Below, in pieces: positions 59,704-64,000 of a DNA stretch of 64,000 nucleotides. The translations under genes were made by a program, and so were the position numbers. The stretch is taken from the NCBI RefSeq assembly GCF_003254545.1, contig NZ_QJRH01000071.1, positions 124,001 through 188,000 of the forward strand, given 5' to 3'. Position 1 is the stretch's first letter; each line of letters opens with the position of its first letter. This DNA comes from Flavobacterium tistrianum (GTDB lineage Bacteria > Bacteroidota > Bacteroidia > Flavobacteriales > Flavobacteriaceae). A model generated the notes under the pieces. That model made no database searches and was not told the DNA's origin. It saw nothing but the letters and a program-made list of their open reading frames with translations.

Positions 59704-61710
59704 ATGCAAAAAAATATAATGCTTTTTGCAATGATTTTGCTTTCTTTTTCTGCCTTTTCGCAAGAAGATCTGCAAGAAGTAAAAATCACTAAAAAGCAAA
59801 AAGGGATTAAAAAATCCTTCACAGTAACAGCCAATACATCTGTAATTACCAGTAAAGAACTGCTTAAAGCGGCCTGTTGTAATTTGGCTGAAAGTTTTGA
59901 GACCAATCCATCAATCGATGTTAATTTTTCTGATGCTTTAACGGGAACCAAGCAGATCAAAATGCTTGGGTTAACTAGCCCGTATTTAATGATTACAGAA
60001 GAAAATATTCCTTCTGTACGAGGAGCGTCTCAAGCGTATGGCTTATCCTTTACACCTGGGACTTGGATTGAAAGTGTTCAAATTACAAAAGGAGCGGGGA
60101 GTGTTATAAATGGTTACGAAAGTATTTCTGGCCAGATTAATACAGAACTTTTAAAGCCGTTAAATGATATTCCTTTCTTTCTGAATGCTTATGGTTCGAC
60201 AGATTCTCGTTTTGAATTAAACACTCATTTCAATAAAAAACTTTCAGATAAATGGGCAACCAGCTTATTTGTTCACGGAAATGCACGTGTAGCAAAAAAC
60301 GATATGAATAAAGATGGCTTTCTTGATAATCCGTTAGGAAAACAGATTAATGTTTTAAATCGTTATCAATATTACAATCCAGAAAGTGGTTTGGTGAGTT
60401 TTATCAATTTCAGATATATGAATGATAAAAAACAAACTGGAGAAGTTGATTTTGATAAAGATCGTGATCGTGGCACAACCAATTATTGGGGATCAGAAAT
60501 TAATACTGAACGTTTTGATGTTTCTACAAAAATCGGATATGTATTTAAAGACATGCCATACCAAAGCATTGGTTTTCAAAATGCCTTTAACAGCCATAAG
60601 CAGGATTCTTATTATGGTTTAAATCAATACGACATCAAACAGAATAGCTTTTATTCTAACTTGATTTTCAATTCGATCATCAATAATACGATGCATAAAT
60701 TTTCAACAGGTCTGAATTTTACTTACGATCAATATCAGGAATTTGTAAACCTGACAGACGTAAGCAGAATTGATAACTCAGTTGGTGCTTTCTTTGAATA
60801 TACTTACGATAATACAGATAATTTCAGTTTGATTTTAGGTGGAAGGGTAGACAATCATAATCGATTAGGAGTTTTTGTTACGCCAAGGTTGCACATGAGA
60901 TATAATCCTTGGAAAAATGGAGTCGTTCGTTTTTCTGCAGGAAGAGGAAAGCGTTCGGCTAATATCTTTGCGGAGAATCAACAGCTTTTTGCCAGCTCAA
61001 GAACTTTTTCAATTTTAGATTCAAACGGAAAGGTGTATGGATTAAACCCAGAAATTGCATGGAATTACGGAGTTAGTTTTTCTCAGAAATTCCGTATTTT
61101 CAACAGAAATGCCGATGCAGGTTTTGATCTTTACAGAACCGATTTCCAAAATCAGGCAGTTGTAGATGTGATGCAAAGTCCACAGCAAGTATTGTTTTAT
61201 GATTTGAAAGGAAGTTCTTTTGCAAATAGTCTTCAGGTTGAGTTCAATTACGAATTGATTCACAATTTGAATTTAAGAACAGCTTACAAATATTATGACA
61301 TTCAAACTGATTATTTGAGAGGAACATTCCAGCGTCCGCTTCAGGCGAAACATCGTTTCTTAGGAAATTTAGAATATGAAACAACAATGAATAACGACAA
61401 GCAATGGAGATTTGACTTTACCTATAATTGGTCAGGAAGACAGCAATTGCCTTATACGGCATCAAATCCTGTAGCAGATCAGTTTCCAGATTTTTCACCT
61501 GCTTATGCTGTAATGAATGCGCAAGTAACCCGAGTTTTTTCTCCAGTTTTTGAAGTGTATGTCGGAGGAGAAAATATTGGAAATTATAGGCAAGAAAAAG
61601 CAATTTTAGGAGCCAACGATCCTTTTGGACCTAATTTTGATGCATCAATTGCATACGCACCAATTTTTGGACAGATGTATTATGCAGGACTTAGATTTAA
61701 AATTAAATAA
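59704..61710 (+). CDS. TonB-dependent receptor, candidate copper/metal-linked
   Basis: 668-residue outer-membrane receptor with signal peptide (about 1-20), a short N-terminal extension, plug domain (about 45-160) and barrel ending GQMYYAGLRFKIK. No STN and no carboxypeptidase-like domain is present. The plug begins with an adjacent cysteine pair C58-C59 (KAACCNLAESFETNPSIDV), unusual in TonB receptors. Placed between the HYC_CC_PP gene and the HMA gene, it may import a metal or metal complex. The ligand is not established. Confidence 0.88.
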   Translation: MQKNIMLFAMILLSFSAFSQEDLQEVKITKKQKGIKKSFTVTANTSVITSKELLKAACCNLAESFETNPSIDVNFSDALTGTKQIKMLGLTSPYLMITEENIPSVRGASQAYGLSFTPGTWIESVQITKGAGSVINGYESISGQINTELLKPLNDIPFFLNAYGSTDSRFELNTHFNKKLSDKWATSLFVHGNARVAKNDMNKDGFLDNPLGKQINVLNRYQYYNPESGLVSFINFRYMNDKKQTGEVDFDKDRDRGTTNYWGSEINTERFDVSTKIGYVFKDMPYQSIGFQNAFNSHKQDSYYGLNQYDIKQNSFYSNLIFNSIINNTMHKFSTGLNFTYDQYQEFVNLTDVSRIDNSVGAFFEYTYDNTDNFSLILGGRVDNHNRLGVFVTPRLHMRYNPWKNGVVRFSAGRGKRSANIFAENQQLFASSRTFSILDSNGKVYGLNPEIAWNYGVSFSQKFRIFNRNADAGFDLYRTDFQNQAVVDVMQSPQQVLFYDLKGSSFANSLQVEFNYELIHNLNLRTAYKYYDIQTDYLRGTFQRPLQAKHRFLGNLEYETTMNNDKQWRFDFTYNWSGRQQLPYTASNPVADQFPDFSPAYAVMNAQVTRVFSPVFEVYVGGENIGNYRQEKAILGANDPFGPNFDASIAYAPIFGQMYYAGLRFKIK

Positions 61711-61738
61711 CAATTTCAATAACAATAAATTAAAGACA

Positions 61739-62080
61739 ATGAATAAAATAGTTTTAATCGCAATGATGATTTTTCTAGGATTTTCGGCTCAGGCTCAAAC
61801 TAAGAAGAATAAAAATTTAAAATACACAACAGAAGTAAACGGTAACTGTGAACAATGCAAGAAGCGAATTGAAAAAGCAGCTTACGGTGTTCCAGGTGTA
61901 AAAACAGCAAGCTGGGATGTTAGTTCTCATCAGCTTTCAGTAATTCTAAACGAAGAGAAATGTTCTCCTGCAGATTTAAATAAAGCAATCGCAAAGGCAG
62001 GTCATGATACTAAGGAAGTTAAAGCAACAACTGAAGATTATGACAACCTTCACAGCTGTTGCAAGTATGTAAGAGAATAA
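61739..62080 (+). CDS. secreted heavy-metal-associated (HMA) domain protein
   Basis: 113-residue protein with a signal peptide (about 1-20, ending FSAQAQ) and one HMA domain. The metal site is C37-x-x-C40 in NGNCEQCKKRIEKA, where typical copper chaperones have MxCxxC. Further cysteines are C75 and the terminal pair C107-C108 (LHSCCKY). The ATG at 61739, 28 bases after the receptor stop, is chosen because it gives the signal peptide. It is probably a periplasmic copper-binding carrier for the neighbouring receptor. Confidence 0.85.
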   Translation: MNKIVLIAMMIFLGFSAQAQTKKNKNLKYTTEVNGNCEQCKKRIEKAAYGVPGVKTASWDVSSHQLSVILNEEKCSPADLNKAIAKAGHDTKEVKATTEDYDNLHSCCKYVRE

Positions 62081-62087
62081 TAATTAA

Positions 62088-62119
62088 AGAGGCCCAAACA
62101 ACTAGTTTGGGCTTTTTTT
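62088..62119 (+). terminator. terminator of the receptor-HMA unit
   Basis: 8-bp stem gcccaaac/gtttgggc with a 5-base loop and a run of seven T, directly after the HMA gene. Confidence 0.9.
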
Positions 62120-62213
62120 AATAGTTAATTTATGTTTAAAATACCGTATTTTATTGTGGTTAAGGTAAATTATTGTTACTTTCACGAACTATAAAAAATA
62201 ACCAATCGCATTT

Positions 62214-62894
62214 ATGAATAATTTTGAATGGACCCAGTTACTAAACCCTGAATTTTATATTACTTTAAGCGTCGGAGGTTTTCAAATTGGGTTGTTTATT
62301 GTTCTGTTTATAGTTTTTGCTGAGACAGGACTTTTTGCAGGCTTTTTTCTGCCTGGAGATAGTTTGCTTTTTTTAGCAGGTATTTATAGTCGTGATTTAA
62401 TTGAAAATGTTGCCTATATTCCAAATGATTTTGTAAATGTGTTTCTGCTTGCTACAGCAGTTGCTATAATGGGAGTTTTAGGTAATATGACTGGTTATTG
62501 GTTTGGTGCAAAAAGCGGTTATTATTTATTTAAAAAAGAAGATACATTCTGGTTTAAGAAAAAGTACTTGCTTCAATCAAAAGACTTTTTTGAAAAATAT
62601 GGAGGAAAAGCAATTATTTATGCGCGCTTCTTGCCAATTTTCAGAACGTTTGCTCCAATTGTTGCTGGAATCGTTTCGATGGACAGAAAGAAATTTATGT
62701 TTTATAACGTTTTGAGTTCTTTCCTTTGGTCATTTATATTAATTTTTGCAGGGCATTATTTATACGGCGTTTTCTTAAAACAAGGAATAGATTTAAAAAA
62801 ACACATTGAATATATCATTATAATAATCATCATTATTTCAACATTCCCAGTTCTAGTGAAACTTTTGAAAAAGAGACCACACGAAGAGATATAA
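62214..62894 (+). CDS. DedA-family membrane protein
   Basis: 226-residue DedA/VTT-domain protein with about six hydrophobic segments. The family motif FAETGLFAGFFLPGDSLLFLAG (about 36-57, shown as ETGLFAGFFLPGDS) and the re-entrant segment YGGKAIIYARFLPIFRTFAPIVAG (as YARFLPIFRTFAPIVAG) are present, with the conserved R. DedA proteins flip phospholipid carriers such as undecaprenyl phosphate or phosphatidylethanolamine. It stands as a single gene. Confidence 0.93.
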   Translation: MNNFEWTQLLNPEFYITLSVGGFQIGLFIVLFIVFAETGLFAGFFLPGDSLLFLAGIYSRDLIENVAYIPNDFVNVFLLATAVAIMGVLGNMTGYWFGAKSGYYLFKKEDTFWFKKKYLLQSKDFFEKYGGKAIIYARFLPIFRTFAPIVAGIVSMDRKKFMFYNVLSSFLWSFILIFAGHYLYGVFLKQGIDLKKHIEYIIIIIIIISTFPVLVKLLKKRPHEEI

Positions 62895-62912
62895 TCAAAT
62901 AAAGAATAATAA

Positions 62913-62945
62913 AAAAATCCGAAGCTAAAACTTCGGATTTTTTAT
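62913..62945 (+). terminator. terminator of the dedA-type gene
   Basis: 10-bp perfect stem aaatccgaag/cttcggattt with a 6-base loop and a T-run, 20 bases after the stop. Confidence 0.9.
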
Positions 62946-63015
62946 GCTTGTTATTAAAACTTATTATCGACGTTTCTATTATGGGATTGTTTTTCTTAGT
63001 GATAATCTATAATAG

Positions 63016-63060
63016 AATAAAAAAGCTGTAATTAGTTTTTAAAACGTAATTACAGCTTTA
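63016..63060 (-). terminator. terminator of rodA
   Basis: 13-bp perfect stem aaagctgtaatta/taattacagcttt with a 12-base loop. The minus strand then reads TTTTTTATTC. It lies about 80 bases past the rodA stop. Confidence 0.85.
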
Positions 63061-63137
63061 GGTGAAATTATTTATAGTTTAATATATAGATATTCTAAAT
63101 TGGAACTTGGGACTTAAAAATTGAAGGTTTTAATTCA

Positions 63138-64000
63138 TTACCATTCATTCACTTTGTTAGCATCCATTTTAAGGAAAATAAATAGTAAAATAGTGAATCC
63201 CCAGAGTCCAGAACCTCCATATGAAAAGAAGGGCAGAGGAACCCCAATTGTTGGGAAAATTCCAATTACCATCGCAATGTTTACAAAGAAATGGATAAAG
63301 AGAATTGCGGCGACACAATAGCCGTAAACCCTACTGAATTTAGTTTTCTGTCTTTCTGCTAAATAAATAACTCTAAGAAGTAGACCTGTAAAAAGTAAAA
63401 TCACTACTAATGAACCTGCAAATCCCCATTCTTCTCCAACAGTGGTAAAGATATAATCGGTGTGCTGTTCAGGTACAAATCCTCCTTTGGTTTGTGTTCC
63501 TTCAAGAAAACCTTTTCCTAGCCATCCTCCAGAACCAATAGCAATCTCAGATTGGTTGGTATTGTATCCAATACCTTTCATATCTACAGTTTTACCTAGT
63601 AAAATATTAAAACGGTCTCTGTGGTGTTGTTTAAAAACGTTATCAAATACATAATCAACAGAGAAAACGAATCCAGAAATTAAGACGAGTAAAATTCCGC
63701 TTAAGATGATGTTTCTGTCAACTACTCTACCTTTAAAGTGTATAATTGCTAACACGATAAAAGCCATTCCAATAACAGCGTACGGCTCTAAAACTAAAGT
63801 AAGAACGAAAAGAACAATGGTAATAAATGCTGTCCATACATACCAAGAAGGCAAGCCTTCTCTATATAAAACAAGAATAAATGCACTATAAATTAAAGCA
63901 CTCCCAGGGTCTGGTTGTGGTAAAATTAATATTACAGGCAATAGCATAATAGCTAAAGCTTGAATTTGTCTATTGGTTTCTTTTAAGTTGATTTGCGTAT
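63138..64000 (-). CDS. rodA: rod shape protein RodA (SEDS), N-terminus beyond the window
   Basis: 287 residues of a SEDS-family peptidoglycan glycosyltransferase are visible, in frame to the window edge, so roughly the first 130 residues are missing. Markers are the segment LPQPDPGSALIY, the large loop with EQHTDYIFTTVGEEWGFAGS (as TDYIFTTVGEEWGF) and the C-terminal FFSYGGSGLWGF. It builds the lateral wall with a class B PBP, which is expected upstream outside the window. The MLLPV methionine inside the visible part is internal, not the start. Confidence 0.92.
   Translation of the reverse strand, partial: TQINLKETNRQIQALAIMLLPVILILPQPDPGSALIYSAFILVLYREGLPSWYVWTAFITIVLFVLTLVLEPYAVIGMAFIVLAIIHFKGRVVDRNIILSGILLVLISGFVFSVDYVFDNVFKQHHRDRFNILLGKTVDMKGIGYNTNQSEIAIGSGGWLGKGFLEGTQTKGGFVPEQHTDYIFTTVGEEWGFAGSLVVILLFTGLLLRVIYLAERQKTKFSRVYGYCVAAILFIHFFVNIAMVIGIFPTIGVPLPFFSYGGSGLWGFTILLFIFLKMDANKVNEW

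Noticed and set aside
1..64000. CRISPR arrays, insertion sequences, prophage or integrase genes
   Set aside because: No regularly spaced direct repeats, transposase, integrase or phage structural genes were seen. The repeats present are hairpin-type intergenic elements.

Overview
This is a chromosomal window from a Bacteroidota bacterium, almost certainly a Flavobacterium close to the F. johnsoniae group. The evidence is an AT-rich genome, SusC/SusD-type uptake genes, a secreted enzyme with a C-terminal type IX secretion (T9SS) sorting domain, exosortase XrtF with its companion protein, a short primary sigma factor, and -7 boxes of the form TAnnTTTG with an upstream TTG. No phage, insertion sequence, CRISPR array or plasmid gene was found. 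Most of the window is ordinary chromosome.

Region 1 (1-16.9 kb) is a starch/maltodextrin utilisation locus. On the minus strand lie a maltose-type MFS importer, beta-phosphoglucomutase, a GH65 maltose phosphorylase and a GH97 alpha-glucosidase cut by the window edge. A LacI-family regulator sits between this operon and plus-strand susC, susD, susE-like and T9SS-secreted GH13 alpha-amylase genes. The secreted amylase would cut starch, SusCDE would bind and import oligosaccharides, GH97 would trim them in the periplasm, and maltose would enter the cytoplasm for phosphorolysis to glucose and glucose-1-phosphate.

Region 2 (17-25.5 kb) holds an MFS symporter with a small membrane protein, tRNA-Phe, and a housekeeping run: coaX, an outer-membrane protein, lptC, a small membrane protein, a CorC/HlyC protein and a PpiD-like foldase. 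Region 3 (25.7-36 kb) has mevalonate-pathway genes (class II HMG-CoA reductase and a GYDIA-type GHMP kinase), then dipeptidyl peptidase IV with two peptide transporters, then three related thioredoxin-fold proteins, two of which have lost the CxxC.

Region 4 (36-47 kb) has a surE / small membrane protein / lpxB / NlpC-P60 / comEC operon, then a tail-specific protease, a DNA/RNA nuclease lipoprotein, glutaminase, ribulose-phosphate epimerase and the primary sigma factor. Region 5 (47-54 kb) is a four-gene operon of unknown substrate: a secreted protein, an STN-containing TonB-dependent receptor, a DUF4249 lipoprotein and an MG2-like/plug-domain protein. Region 6 (54-64 kb) has rpsO-pnp, a YwqK-like protein, a GAF-type methionine sulfoxide reductase, xrtF and its partner, a cysteine-rich set (HYC_CC_PP protein, TonB receptor, secreted HMA protein), DedA, and the start of a partial rodA.

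The best candidates for undescribed biology are: the cysteine-rich outer-membrane metal set at 59.2-62.1 kb; the STN-receptor/DUF4249/plug operon at 47.3-53.9 kb; the CxxC-less thioredoxin pair at 34.8-36.0 kb; the XrtF pair without a visible substrate; a G-free loop hairpin in the pnp leader; and two families of intergenic inverted repeats, each present twice. Family assignments come from recognised motifs and were not checked by database search.
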